Part shown: positions 46,301 to 53,961 of the stretch, one piece after another
How the letters are laid out: every line of letters begins with the position of its first letter
Position numbering within the stretch: position 1 is the stretch's first letter
Source of the DNA: Rhizobium sp. FY34
GTDB lineage: Bacteria > Pseudomonadota > Alphaproteobacteria > Rhizobiales > Rhizobiaceae
NCBI RefSeq assembly: GCF_005222845.1
Contig: NZ_STFZ01000007.1
Span: 230,203-294,202, forward strand
Length of the DNA stretch: 64,000 bases
Reading direction: 5' to 3'
Notes under the pieces: model-generated
What the model was told of the DNA's origin: nothing
Seen by the model: only the letters and a program-made list of their open reading frames with translations
The model's database searches: none
Made by a program: the position numbers and the translations under genes

Positions 46301-47427
46301 TGAGCACCGCTGGCGTGTCGGGCCTGTCAACCGGGCAGCTGATAGCGCTCGACACCGAACAGCTGGGCACGCTGTCGACCGCGCAGGTGGCTGCGCTCGG
46401 CTCCAAACAGCTGGCGGCCCTCTCCACGACAGCGATCATGGCACTGTCGACGAAGCAGGTTGCCGCCCTCAGCGCCGCTGCGGTTGCGGGCCTCACCAGC
46501 GCGCAGGTTGCCGCCATGACGCCTGAGCAGATCGATGCGCTGTCCAGCAGCCAGATCGCGGGCTTGAGCTCCGACGGTGTTTCGGGTCTGGCCAGTGAGG
46601 ATCTGGCAAAGCTCACCACTGCAGAACTGACCGCTATCAATTCGGATGCGATCAAGGCGCTGTCCACCGGCTTTATCGCCGCGCTGTCGACCGAGGAACT
46701 TGCCGCTTGGAACACCAGCGGCATCAAGGGCCTGACCAGCGCCCAGATGGCGGCGCTGAGCTCTGCCCAAGTGGATGCCTTCACGACGGATCAACTGGCA
46801 GTCCTCAGCGCAGACGCGCTGGCCGGACTTGGCACGGATGATATCGACACCTTCACCACCGCCGAACTGGCGGTTCTGAGCCCGACCTCGATCAAGGGCC
46901 TGTCAACGGCGGTCATCGCATCGCTGTCTACGACGGAAATCGCGGCACTCTCGCCAACCCAGGTCGGCTCGCTCAGCTATAATCAGGTCCTGGCCATGAG
47001 CACGGAGCAGGTCGCGGCCTTCTCCACCGCCCAGCTCGGTGCGCTGAATGCCCTGCAGGCGGCAGCGCTGGGTGCCGATGATATCGCCAGCTTCTCGACC
47101 GAAGAGATCAAGCTGCTCTCCACCAGTGCCATCTCCGGCTTGAGCACCATGGCCATTGCCTCGCTGACGACCGAGCAGGCGGAAGCGTTGACGCCGGCCC
47201 AGGTGGGTGCGCTGACCGCAGCCCAGGTGGCGGCGCTGAGCGATGCAAGCCTTGCGACCTTCTCGACCGAGGATATCGTGTCCTTCAATTCGCGCGGCGT
47301 ATCCGGTCTGTCGACGCAGGATATTTCCCATCTCAGCAGCGCGCAGCTGAATGCGCTGATGGATTCGCAGATGGCATCACTGAGCCCCGATCAGGTGGCG
47401 GCCGTGATTGCCGCCTATCTGGGGTAA
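40351..47427 (+). CDS. Giant Ser/Thr-rich octapeptide-repeat protein (2358 aa)
   Basis: After a 7-residue lead (MSSVIPS) the protein is built of octapeptides of the form [L/F/I/M]-[S/T]-[T/S]-x-[Q/D/A]-[I/V/M]-x-[A/G], e.g. LSTAQVAA, LSSAQMAA, FSTADIAA, ISSKAVAG, ending with a 7-residue tail (VIAAYLG). 7 + 293x8 + 7 equals 2358, so the register appears never to break over 7 kb. Longer modules of about 10 and 7 octapeptides recur, marked by x-DDIAT/FSTADIAA/ISSKAVAG. About a quarter to a third of residues are Ser or Thr; aromatic residues, Cys and charged residues other than Asp/Glu/Lys are scarce. No signal peptide, membrane helix or calcium-binding RTX motif. The family is not one I recognise. 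It converges with a GT41 glycosyltransferase 27 bases away, its likely modifier. Confidence 0.9.
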   Translation: MSSVIPSLSTSQIRSLSTAAVAAWNTEDVALLSTKQMQVLTSAQIAALDTEDVNVLSTDQLGAIAKSAVVGLTLDQLAVLDKLDVEALRTDQIAALTAKQLGAFSTLQAEALTVSQVRTLSSVQLAALGPDDIATFSSADIAVITSKSIAGLTTDSVASLSTAQLGALTANAVSGMTTAQLRALSTAQIDSLSADQVRALTSKQLAALTTEQLATWSTAQIGAISTLAIPGLTTAQISALTPAQMDGFSTTQIKVLSSTQVSAIGTEQLVAFDASEIATISSKAVAGLSTAVIASLSATQVTALTAGALSGLTTAQVASLSSDQMNVLSTLQMKALTAKQVKALSADIVAGLSTAQIAAISTSSVTGLSTLQMAALSTAQADALSAQQVAALSAAQLAALGVDGLATFTAADMAAITSKAVAGLSTDTVASLTTGQIAALATAAIAGLTTAQMAVFSTAQAQALSVAQVKLLSSAQVAALGPDNLSTFTAEEIATLSSKSAAGLSTEDMARLSTAQVAALSTSAVAGLSTALITIMSTEQIEALSSAQIKVLSSGQIEALGPDGIATFSASDMGAISSKGILGLTTETMAGLTTSQVVALSTASLVVLKTTQIAALTTQQAAALSTAQVKALTAAQVAALTTEDIAEMSAEQIAALSTKGVTGLTASQVEALSTSQVAALTTAQVAVLSSAQMAALDASDIATFSTADIAVINSRAVQGLKTEAVAALSTAQIAALNTSAIRSVTAAQMEALSSTQVEALSSTQIAALNSTQLGGLDATDLATFTMDEIAALSSGALSGLSTETVAALSTAQIGALSTAAVRGLTSGQMEALTTTQIAALSTRQMAALTSAQVVGLGSTELASLSTDQVAALSASAIRGLSSEQVEALSTTQIAALSTKQAAALGSGQMPGFGTSDITALTPTQVAALSTTAIAGLTTQQIGALTSLQMEALTTTQIAALSSAQVAVLDAADIATFTTQEIASLSAGGIAGLSTDVIAAMSSDQIAVLGTSAIAGLTTKQMAALSTGQVAALTTKQVAALTSEQVAALETDDIAALSTTQVAVLSAGGISGLTTRQITVFSSSQMEALTPAQIAALSSTQLSALDSADMAAFSTKDIAALTSGAIAGLSSEAIGALTTTQVLALSTSAISGLSTKQIAALGTTLAEALTPSQVGSLTSTQLAALTTSDVASFSTKDMAAISATAIAGLSTAAIAAMSSDQIAAISTAAIAGLSTGQMAALTTAQTQALGTAQVKALTSLQIAALGTEDIAALSTDQVAALSTGGLSGLTTRQMAALSTIQAEALTTAQVAALSSAQLGALGADDIANFSTLDLAAITADAISGLTTAVIAGLSSGQIGALSANGISGLSTRQVSALTSGQIQALSKGQVAALTSAQVAVLGTDDMAALSTDQVAALSAASLAGLSSAQVAALSTDQVEALNATQVGALNSKQIAALGSDDFNVFSTADMAAITSDAIVGLSTATIAGLSTEQVSVLSAAALSGLSTTQIAALSSTQLAVLSTAQMAALSSRQISSLGTAYIATLSTEQVAALGAAGVAGLSTAQIAAMSTAQVEALTSAQVAALSSAQMAALGADDLETFSTADMAAISSSAVTGIATATLAALSTEQVAALGVAGIAGLTSSQIVALTTDQVDALTTGQVAALTSRQVAALGTDDIAVLSTAQVAALGTAGIPGLTTTQIIAMSADQIEALTSSQVATLSSTQVGALTTDDLALFSTADIAAISSRAVAGLSTGTIAALTHDQIAALGKDAITGLSTTQIAALSIVQVEALTTGQLGALSSKQLSVLGTDDIAALSTSQVAALATASIAGLSTDQIAAMAPDQLEALTPDQVAQLTSTQIAVLATEDLELFSTKDIAAISSSAVAGLSTATIAALTTEQVAVLSAAGIGGLSTAQIAALNTRQVEALTPDQVAALSSKQIAVLNSAQLETFSTADIAAISSNAIAGLSTGTIAALSTSQIAALSTAGVSGLSTGQLIALDTEQLGTLSTAQVAALGSKQLAALSTTAIMALSTKQVAALSAAAVAGLTSAQVAAMTPEQIDALSSSQIAGLSSDGVSGLASEDLAKLTTAELTAINSDAIKALSTGFIAALSTEELAAWNTSGIKGLTSAQMAALSSAQVDAFTTDQLAVLSADALAGLGTDDIDTFTTAELAVLSPTSIKGLSTAVIASLSTTEIAALSPTQVGSLSYNQVLAMSTEQVAAFSTAQLGALNALQAAALGADDIASFSTEEIKLLSTSAISGLSTMAIASLTTEQAEALTPAQVGALTAAQVAALSDASLATFSTEDIVSFNSRGVSGLSTQDISHLSSAQLNALMDSQMASLSPDQVAAVIAAYLG

Positions 47428-47441
47428 TGGGTAGCCAATTC

Positions 47442-47465
47442 GGCTTTCAGGCTTTCAGGCTTTCG
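47442..47465. repeat. Three 8-base tandem repeats at the convergent gene ends
   Basis: GGCTTTCA, GGCTTTCA and GGCTTTCG follow each other without gaps and cover the stop codon of the glycosyltransferase gene (47455-47457). A change in copy number would alter the last residues of that protein. Confidence 0.5.
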
Positions 47466-49509
47466 GGTCTGCGGGCCATAGCCTGCGGTCCGGTGCAATT
47501 GGCGCATAGTCATGATAGGCGGCCAGCCTGTCATGGTATTGCCGCCGATAGGTCTCGTCGTCGCTAAATGTTATATTATCATCGACCAGTTCGGCGCCGA
47601 TCTCGTAATATAGGTCGAGATTGGCAAGATCCGGCACTGGCGTTTCGCCGCGCTCGGCCTTAGCCTGCATCTGCCAGAAGAGTTCTTCCAGTCGGCGGGC
47701 AAGGCCTGGCATGTCACGCAGCACGCTCGTGTCGCGCCGCGCTTCAAGGGTCTGGCGGATGGCCTGCAATGTGTCCGGGGCGCTTGCAAATGCGATGGCC
47801 TTTTCGACATAAGCGCCGGGGTTTTCGCAGATCAGCTCTGGAATGCCGGCGGCCGATACGATGCTGGCGCAGAAGCGTGCGGCAAAGCTTTTTCCCGGAT
47901 AGGTCAAGACCGGCAGGCCGACGGTCAGCGCATCGGCAGCTGTCGAATGGGCGCCGTAGGGGAAGGTATCGAGGAAGAGATCCGCGCAGGCAATACGCGC
48001 CAGATGTTTCGCATTCGGGGCTTTGGGTGCAAAGACCAGCCGCTCGCGGACAATGCCTGCCTTTTCTGCCAGCTGGCGCAGGTGCTCGTCCACCGTATCG
48101 CCGCCCGTCAGCAACCAGAGCACGGCATTCGGCACGGCCGCCATAATTTCCATCCACTGGCCAAATGTCGCCTCGGTGGTTTTCTGCATGCCATTGAAGC
48201 AGGCAAAGACAAAGGCATCCTCCGGCAGCCCGGCCTCGCCACGTGTCGGTTTGGACGCAATCACCCGCTTGCGGTCCACCGGCTGGGTGCAGGGGATCGT
48301 CAGCACTTTCTCCGAATAATAGATCTCAGAGCCTTCGGGTGCGACGAAGCCATCGGTGATCATATATTGGTGGAAGGGGCTGCCCATGGAACCCGGATAG
48401 CCGCAGAAATTGACGATGACCGGCGCCGGGCGATAGGCAAAGATCTTCGTGCGGGCATGTTTCGTGTAGCCGTTGACGTCGATCAGGATGTCGATGTCAT
48501 CCTTGGCGATCTGGCGGGCGGCGTCCGCATCGCTCAAGGCAAAGATATCGCGCCAGACGGCGACGGCCGCCTTCATGCGCTCCTGCGTCGGATCGTTGAC
48601 GACCGGATCGCCGCAGTAATAGGCATAGATCTCGACAGTCTGGCTGTCGTGCAGTTCCAGCACTTCGCGCAGCGCAAAGCCTACGGCATGGTCGCGCAGG
48701 TCAGACGAGACATAGCCGACACGCAGTTTCTGTGTCGTCCCAGTCTTCAGCACAGGCTTCTTGGCGGTAAAGCCCGTGGTGTCGGGGCGTCCGACAAAGG
48801 ACTTGTTGTAGCGATAGGCCTTGGCCAGCTGGAACAGCGGATCATCGCTATAGCAGGCGAGCGACAGCGGCGACATGCTGTCGATCAGCTGGCGGTGCGA
48901 GGCGTGTTCGGACGGGGTGAGGATCGGCCATTTGCATTGCCGCTGGCGCAGCGCACTCCAGTGCTGGCCGGCTTCCGTCTTGTCCGGACGAAGCTCGATG
49001 GCCTGCCACAGAACGGTTTCAGCCTCTTCCATCAGCCCGGCATTTTCCATGACGCGGCCGATATGCTGCAGCGTCAACAATCGGTGCAGTGTGCGATCGG
49101 CAGAGATATCGGCGGTCATGTCCGCATAGGCGCGCCATTGCTGGATCGCCTGTGTTGCCAGCCCGCTATCTTCCAGCGCCCGGCCAAGATTGATATGCGC
49201 CTGGCCAAAGCGCGGATCGATTTTCAGGCAGGCGCGCAGCGCATGAATGGAACCGGGAATGTCGCCCTGCTGGCGCAGCGTCACGGCAAAATTGAAGTAG
49301 ACGAGGTGGAGAAGCGGATGGCTGTCGTTATACGCGATCCAGGTCTTGTACAGCTGCGCTGCCTCGGCCTGCTTGCCGGAGGTTCCGAAAGCGCTGGCAA
49401 TCTGGAAGACATCGGTCAGGGCCAAGCGTTGCAGCCGCGCAAGGTCAAGGACGCCCGCAAAAGTGGGTGCGGATTCAGGTAGGATAGAATCAGGCGCGAT
49501 GTTTGACAT
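47455..49509 (-). CDS. TPR-containing GT41 glycosyltransferase (OGT/SPINDLY-type)
   Basis: 684 residues from ATG 49509; a TTG 12 codons earlier is possible. The N-terminal part has tetratricopeptide repeats (LVYFNFAVTLRQQGDIPGSIHAL, AHINLGRALEDSGLATQAIQQW, written as separate motifs, and LQHIGRVMENAGLMEEAETVL). The C-terminal half is the GT41 catalytic region: RVGYVSSDLRDHAVGF, ILIDVNGYTKHAR, FCGYPGSMG, YSEKVLTIPC, FVFACFNGMQK, LDTFPYGAHSTAADAL and GLPVLTYPGKSF. GT41 enzymes transfer GlcNAc or fucose (or hexose) to Ser/Thr of cytoplasmic proteins. The convergent Ser/Thr-rich repeat protein is the obvious candidate substrate; that is inference. Confidence 0.93.
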   Translation of the reverse strand: MSNIAPDSILPESAPTFAGVLDLARLQRLALTDVFQIASAFGTSGKQAEAAQLYKTWIAYNDSHPLLHLVYFNFAVTLRQQGDIPGSIHALRACLKIDPRFGQAHINLGRALEDSGLATQAIQQWRAYADMTADISADRTLHRLLTLQHIGRVMENAGLMEEAETVLWQAIELRPDKTEAGQHWSALRQRQCKWPILTPSEHASHRQLIDSMSPLSLACYSDDPLFQLAKAYRYNKSFVGRPDTTGFTAKKPVLKTGTTQKLRVGYVSSDLRDHAVGFALREVLELHDSQTVEIYAYYCGDPVVNDPTQERMKAAVAVWRDIFALSDADAARQIAKDDIDILIDVNGYTKHARTKIFAYRPAPVIVNFCGYPGSMGSPFHQYMITDGFVAPEGSEIYYSEKVLTIPCTQPVDRKRVIASKPTRGEAGLPEDAFVFACFNGMQKTTEATFGQWMEIMAAVPNAVLWLLTGGDTVDEHLRQLAEKAGIVRERLVFAPKAPNAKHLARIACADLFLDTFPYGAHSTAADALTVGLPVLTYPGKSFAARFCASIVSAAGIPELICENPGAYVEKAIAFASAPDTLQAIRQTLEARRDTSVLRDMPGLARRLEELFWQMQAKAERGETPVPDLANLDLYYEIGAELVDDNITFSDDETYRRQYHDRLAAYHDYAPIAPDRRLWPADPKA

Positions 49510-49605
49510 GGTCCAGAATTGGCGGCCTTGGGCGTGATAATGCAACGGCCCAGAGCCGGTTTCCCCCGCTTAGTTTTCGGGGGAAACCCTGGTCTCATGT
49601 GCGCG

Positions 49606-51183
49606 TCATTCCCACTCGATCGTGCCGGGCGGCTTGGACGTCACGTCATAGACGACCCGGTTGATGCCGCGCACTTCGTTGATGATGCGCGTTGCGGTGC
49701 GGCCGAGGAAGTTCATGTCATAGGGGTAGAAATCCGCCGTCATGCCGTCGACGGAGGTAACGGCACGCAGCGCGCAGACGAAATCATAGGTACGGTAATC
49801 GCCCATGACGCCAACGGTCTGCACCGGCAGCAGCACGGCAAAGGCCTGCCAGATGATGTCGTAGAGACCGGCTTTGCGGATTTCGTCGAGATAGATGGCA
49901 TCCGCCTTGCGCAGGATGTCGAGCTTTTCGCGCGTCACGGCGCCGGGGCAGCGGATGGCCAAGCCGGGGCCGGGGAACGGGTGACGGCCGATGAAGCTAT
50001 CCGGCAGGCCGAGTTCGCGGCCAAGCGCGCGCACTTCATCCTTGAAGAGTTCGCGAAGCGGTTCCACCAGAGCCATGTTCATGCGCTCCGGCAGGCCGCC
50101 GACATTGTGATGGCTCTTGATGGTGACCGAAGGTCCGCCCGAGAAGGAGACGCTTTCGATGACATCCGGATAGAGCGTACCCTGTGCGAGGAATTTCGGT
50201 GCACCCTTGCCATCAGAGGCGATCTTGGCGGCTTCCGCCTCAAATACCTCGATGAATAGGCGACCGATCGTCTTGCGCTTCACTTCCGGGTCGGTGACGC
50301 CCTCAAGCTGGCCGAGGAAGAGGTCGGAGGCATCCACATGGACGAGCGGGATGTTGTAGTGGTCGCGGAACATGCCGACAACCTGCTCGCTCTCACCCAT
50401 GCGCATCATGCCGTGATCGACATAGACGCAGGTGAGCTGGTCGCCGATCGCTTCATGGATGAGGATGGCGGCCACGGACGAATCCACGCCACCGGACAGC
50501 GCGCAGAGCACGCGACCGGTACCAACCTGGTCCTTGATCTTGCGGATCATTTCGGCGCGGTAGGCCGCCATGGTCCAATCGGATTTGAGCCCGACAATCT
50601 TGTGCACGAAATTCGACAGAAGCTTCGCGCCGTCCGGCGTATGCACCACTTCCGGGTGGAACATGGTGGTGTAATAACGGCGCTTCTCGTCGGCGGCGAT
50701 GGCGAAGGGGGCGTTTTCGGACGTTGCGATAACCTCGAAGCCGTCGGGCAGTTCGGTCACGCGGTCGCCATGACTCATCCAGACCGGATAGCGGCCGCCG
50801 GCGGTCCAGAAACCGTCAAACAGCGGGCTGTCCTTCTTGACCTCCACATCGGCGCGGCCGAATTCTGCCGCATGGCCACCTTCGACAGTGCCGCCCAGCT
50901 GCGTGCAGAGCGTCTGCTGACCATAGCAGATGCCAAGGATCGGCACGCCCGTGTCAAACACTTCCTGCGGCGCGCGCGGGCTGCCTTCCGTCGTCACCGA
51001 GGCGGGACCGCCGGAGAAGATGACGCCCTTGGGCGAGAGCTTCAGAAAGGCGTCGCGCGCGTTCTGGAAGGGATGGATTTCGCAATAGACGCCGGCCTCG
51101 CGGATACGGCGCGCGATCAGCTGCGTCACCTGGCTGCCGAAATCGATGATGAGGATGCTGTCGGGATGGGCTATCTGGGTCAT
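49606..51183 (-). CDS. guaA: GMP synthase (glutamine-hydrolysing)
   Basis: 525 residues. The N-terminal class I amidotransferase has the nucleophile Cys86 in LGICYGQQ and His/Glu in MFHPEVVHT. The ATP-pyrophosphatase domain has the P-loop [11 protein letters not shown], and the C-terminal dimerisation domain ends with the strict GTIEWE. It converts XMP to GMP with ATP and glutamine. ATG at 51183, monocistronic by appearance. Confidence 0.98.
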   Translation of the reverse strand: MTQIAHPDSILIIDFGSQVTQLIARRIREAGVYCEIHPFQNARDAFLKLSPKGVIFSGGPASVTTEGSPRAPQEVFDTGVPILGICYGQQTLCTQLGGTVEGGHAAEFGRADVEVKKDSPLFDGFWTAGGRYPVWMSHGDRVTELPDGFEVIATSENAPFAIAADEKRRYYTTMFHPEVVHTPDGAKLLSNFVHKIVGLKSDWTMAAYRAEMIRKIKDQVGTGRVLCALSGGVDSSVAAILIHEAIGDQLTCVYVDHGMMRMGESEQVVGMFRDHYNIPLVHVDASDLFLGQLEGVTDPEVKRKTIGRLFIEVFEAEAAKIASDGKGAPKFLAQGTLYPDVIESVSFSGGPSVTIKSHHNVGGLPERMNMALVEPLRELFKDEVRALGRELGLPDSFIGRHPFPGPGLAIRCPGAVTREKLDILRKADAIYLDEIRKAGLYDIIWQAFAVLLPVQTVGVMGDYRTYDFVCALRAVTSVDGMTADFYPYDMNFLGRTATRIINEVRGINRVVYDVTSKPPGTIEWE

Positions 51184-51223
51184 GGCGAGGCTTTAATGAA
51201 AACTTCCGCTTTTCGCAACCGGG

Positions 51224-51862
51224 TCAGAGGCGCAAATCGCCGGATTTCAGGGCTTGCGACAGCAGGTCGACGGCCTGCGCCAGCTTTTCGTCGATGACAT
51301 GCAGATATTGCGTCCAGTCGTCCACGTGGCGAAGCTCCGCCTTGCCATCGGAAATGCCGCGAAGGGCGATCAGCGGCACTGCGAAACGCTGGCAGGCACG
51401 CAGCACGGCAAAGGTTTCCATATCCACCATGTCGGCATCGATACCATCATAGGCCTGGCCCGAGACGATATTGCCGCCGGTCGACAGACGCGCGCTTTGC
51501 AAGCCTGGAATACCATGCGGCAAGGGCACGCTTGCCGGCAGGTCGAGGAAGGGCGTGCGGCCCTTCTCAAAGCCGAGTGGCGAGGCGTCCATGTCGCGCC
51601 AGGAGACGCTGGACGCCCGATAGATCTCCGTCTGCTCGAGATCCCGCGCACCGGCAGAGCCCAGGCAGACGGTAAGATCCGGCAGACGCGCCTCTGCCTT
51701 CAGGCTGGACAGGCAGACGGTCATGGCAATCGCTGCCTCGATCGGCCCGACGCCGGTCATCAGCGGGCGAAAGCGGGCGCGCAGATGCGGGCCATATTCG
51801 GCATCCACGGCCATGACGAAGAGAACCTTCTGGTCGCCGATTGTTTCGAGGGTAAAGCTCAT
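51224..51862 (-). CDS. 5-methylthioadenosine/S-adenosylhomocysteine nucleosidase
   Basis: 212 residues of the PNP/MTAN fold: VLFVMAVDAEYGPHL, MTGVGPIEAAIA, VCLGSAGA, DADMVDMETFAVLRAC (substrate-binding MET) and ALRGISDGKAEL (catalytic Asp region). It cleaves adenine from MTA or SAH in methyl-cycle salvage. Slightly shorter than E. coli MtnN. Its ATG overlaps the stop of the thioesterase gene (51859-51862, ATGA). Confidence 0.88.
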   Translation of the reverse strand: MSFTLETIGDQKVLFVMAVDAEYGPHLRARFRPLMTGVGPIEAAIAMTVCLSSLKAEARLPDLTVCLGSAGARDLEQTEIYRASSVSWRDMDASPLGFEKGRTPFLDLPASVPLPHGIPGLQSARLSTGGNIVSGQAYDGIDADMVDMETFAVLRACQRFAVPLIALRGISDGKAELRHVDDWTQYLHVIDEKLAQAVDLLSQALKSGDLRL

Positions 51863-52308
51863 CCAGAAATATCCTGTCTGCCGCGGATCACCATCATGCT
51901 GCCGCTCATCGAGGCGATCAGCTTTGCGGGGCCGTCGCTCAGTGCATAGGCGCGACCATCGGCGACGATGATGGTGGAGCCGGGCTTGGTGATTTCGCCG
52001 CGAAACAGAAACCGCTCGCCGCGCCCCGGCGACATCAGGTTGACCTTGAATTCAATGGTGAGGATGGAGGCCTCCGGCTCGATGACTGTATAGGCGGCAT
52101 AGCTGCAGGCGGCATCGAGCCCGGCTGCAATGACGCCCGCATGCAGGAAACCATGCTGCTGGGTGAGCTTCAGATCGAAGGGCATTTCGATCTCGACCAT
52201 GGCCTGCTCGACGCGGGTAAGCTCCGCGCCAATGGTGCGCATGGCCTCCTGGCGCTCGAAACTGCGCTTCACGCGCGCGCGGAAATCTCCGGGGTCGATC
52301 TCGTCCAT
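51859..52308 (-). CDS. PaaI-type hotdog thioesterase
   Basis: 149 residues from ATG 52308 (MDEIDPGDFRARVKRSF); a long upstream extension in frame is not coding. The hotdog-fold signature is QQHGFLHAGVIAAGLDAACSYAA, followed by SILTIEFKVNLMSPG and the strand around ITKPGSTIIVADGRAYAL. These enzymes hydrolyse acyl- or phenylacyl-CoA. Coupled by overlap with the nucleosidase gene. Substrate unknown. Confidence 0.88.
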   Translation of the reverse strand: MDEIDPGDFRARVKRSFERQEAMRTIGAELTRVEQAMVEIEMPFDLKLTQQHGFLHAGVIAAGLDAACSYAAYTVIEPEASILTIEFKVNLMSPGRGERFLFRGEITKPGSTIIVADGRAYALSDGPAKLIASMSGSMMVIRGRQDISG

Positions 52309-52382
52309 GCCTGCTTGTCCTTTCGCGGCTGCGAAACTGGCATGGCGGGCCGGCCGCTGCAAGCGTGGTGCGGTGGCGAGGA

Positions 52383-52835
52383 TCAATTCAGCAGAAAAAG
52401 CGACAGGTTCAACAGCGTGGCAAAACCCACCCAGGCGGCATAGGGCAGAAACAGAACTGCGCTGAGGCGGTCGCGCGTCCAAGTTATGCGGATGAAGATG
52501 AGGATGCTGGTAAGCAGTGGCAGGATGACGATGAGGCCGAGGAGGGTGCTTTCGGCGCCGAAAAAGGCGGGCGTCCAGATAAAGTTCAGCGCCATCTGGC
52601 CAAACCACAGCTGGGTGCGGGCTGAAGCCGGGGCGGAAAGCCAGGATCGCGCCCCGACAAAGCCGATCAGCACATAGAGCATGGTCCAGACCGGTCCAAA
52701 CAGCCAGTTGGGCGGGTTGAAGACCGGCTTCTCCAGCGATTGGTACCAGGTGCCCGGCACATTCGAGATGCCGATGAGCGCGCCAAGGCTGACGACGATG
52801 ACAATGAACAGGACGTGGACGAGGATTTTCTTCAT
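52383..52835 (-). CDS. tspO: TspO/MBR family membrane protein
   Basis: 150 residues with five hydrophobic helices. Family landmarks: WYQSLEKPVFNPPNWLFGPVW near the N-terminus, W-S-AP and LNFIWTPAFFG in the middle, and ITWTRDRLSAVLFLPYAAWVGFATLLN at the end (given as landmarks). TspO proteins sit in the outer or inner membrane and bind porphyrins; in Rhodobacter and Ensifer they modulate tetrapyrrole- or stress-linked gene expression. Confidence 0.93.
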   Translation of the reverse strand: MKKILVHVLFIVIVVSLGALIGISNVPGTWYQSLEKPVFNPPNWLFGPVWTMLYVLIGFVGARSWLSAPASARTQLWFGQMALNFIWTPAFFGAESTLLGLIVILPLLTSILIFIRITWTRDRLSAVLFLPYAAWVGFATLLNLSLFLLN

Positions 52836-52877
52836 GGAAACCTCAGATAGGGCGCATAGGCCAAATGGCCAGCATCG

Positions 52878-53960
52878 TCATGCCAGGCGCACCAGATGCT
52901 GGTCCCAGGCAAGTCTGGAGCGGGTCGCGGCCAGCGTGCCATCATAGGAGGAAACCGCGATGCCATCCGGTGCGGCGGCAATGCCTGCGGCATCGACCAC
53001 TTTCTCTTCGGCCAGAACTTTGCCGGTTTTCGCATCAAGGATGACGGCCGCCCCACCCTTGGGCGAGGTGAGCCCCACCAGGTTTTCGCGACGGTTGATG
53101 GCAATCGCGCCGACATAATTGCAAAGCCGCTCGGTCGTTTCCTGCGGCAGATCGATGAAATGTAGATCTTCGCCGAGGCTGAAATGGCCGGCAAGCGGCG
53201 GCAGGTCGGTGCGCGGCCCCTCATATTGGCAGGCAAACCAGATGCGGCCGGCCTCGTCGATATCGAGATGCCGGGTGGAGAGCTGGCTGAGCGGTTCGGG
53301 CAGAGCGTGGCGCTGGACGATATCTCCGGTTGCGGCATCGAGAATGACGAGCGAAGGTTGCATGCGGTCGAGATTGAGCTTGGTGCGGCCAAAATCCGGA
53401 TGTGTCTCAATGCCGCCATTGGCGATGATCAGCAACCCTCCGTCGTCGGAGACGGTCATGTCATGCGTGCCGATACCACCGGCATCGAATTCGCCGATGC
53501 GGGCAAAGCCGTCTGTTGCATCATAAAGGCCGATCATGCCGCGATTGCCGTCGAAATCGTTCTCGCTGGCATAGAGAATGCGGCCATCCGGCGAGAAGTG
53601 GCCGTGGCCGTAGTAATGACGGCCCTCCGGCGCGCTGATCACCACCGGTTCGGCTTTTGCCTGCGGATCAAAGATCATGGCGAATGTGCCGGGACGCCTG
53701 GCAAAGGCCACGCCACGCCCGGTCACACGGCAATAGGCCAGACCATGGGCACGCGCCGGAAGCGCAATGCGGTCGATTACCGCGCCGCGCAGGCTGACGG
53801 TTGCGATGCCGTAAGTGCCATCCTGCGCGCGAAAGCCGGAGGCATAGACGGCGTCCGCCCGCTCCAGCGCGTATAGCCGGCGCGGGGAGAGGGCTGCGAG
53901 GAAGGAGAGCCCGGCTGCCCGCACGAAACTGCGTCTTTCAAGGGCTGGGCTGCGCACCAT
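52878..53960 (-). CDS. DUF1513 family protein of the imelysin/iron cluster
   Basis: 360 residues from ATG 53960, which has GGAG six bases upstream formed by the end of the preceding gene. The N-terminus has a twin-arginine-like export signal (ALERRSFVRAAGLSFLAAL). The body looks like a beta-propeller with repeated blades (GHGHFSPDGRILYASEND, TVSDDGGLLIIANGG). DUF1513 genes regularly travel with imelysin and di-heme oxidoreductase genes in Proteobacteria under iron control. Function unknown. It overlaps the imelysin gene stop region. Confidence 0.88.
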   Translation of the reverse strand: MVRSPALERRSFVRAAGLSFLAALSPRRLYALERADAVYASGFRAQDGTYGIATVSLRGAVIDRIALPARAHGLAYCRVTGRGVAFARRPGTFAMIFDPQAKAEPVVISAPEGRHYYGHGHFSPDGRILYASENDFDGNRGMIGLYDATDGFARIGEFDAGGIGTHDMTVSDDGGLLIIANGGIETHPDFGRTKLNLDRMQPSLVILDAATGDIVQRHALPEPLSQLSTRHLDIDEAGRIWFACQYEGPRTDLPPLAGHFSLGEDLHFIDLPQETTERLCNYVGAIAINRRENLVGLTSPKGGAAVILDAKTGKVLAEEKVVDAAGIAAAPDGIAVSSYDGTLAATRSRLAWDQHLVRLA

Positions 53961-53961
53961 G

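Noticed and set aside
40351..47427. CRISPR array or satellite DNA as an explanation for the periodicity
   Set aside because: There are no constant repeats with unique spacers; DNA copies vary at synonymous sites while the peptide is kept, which indicates protein-level selection.
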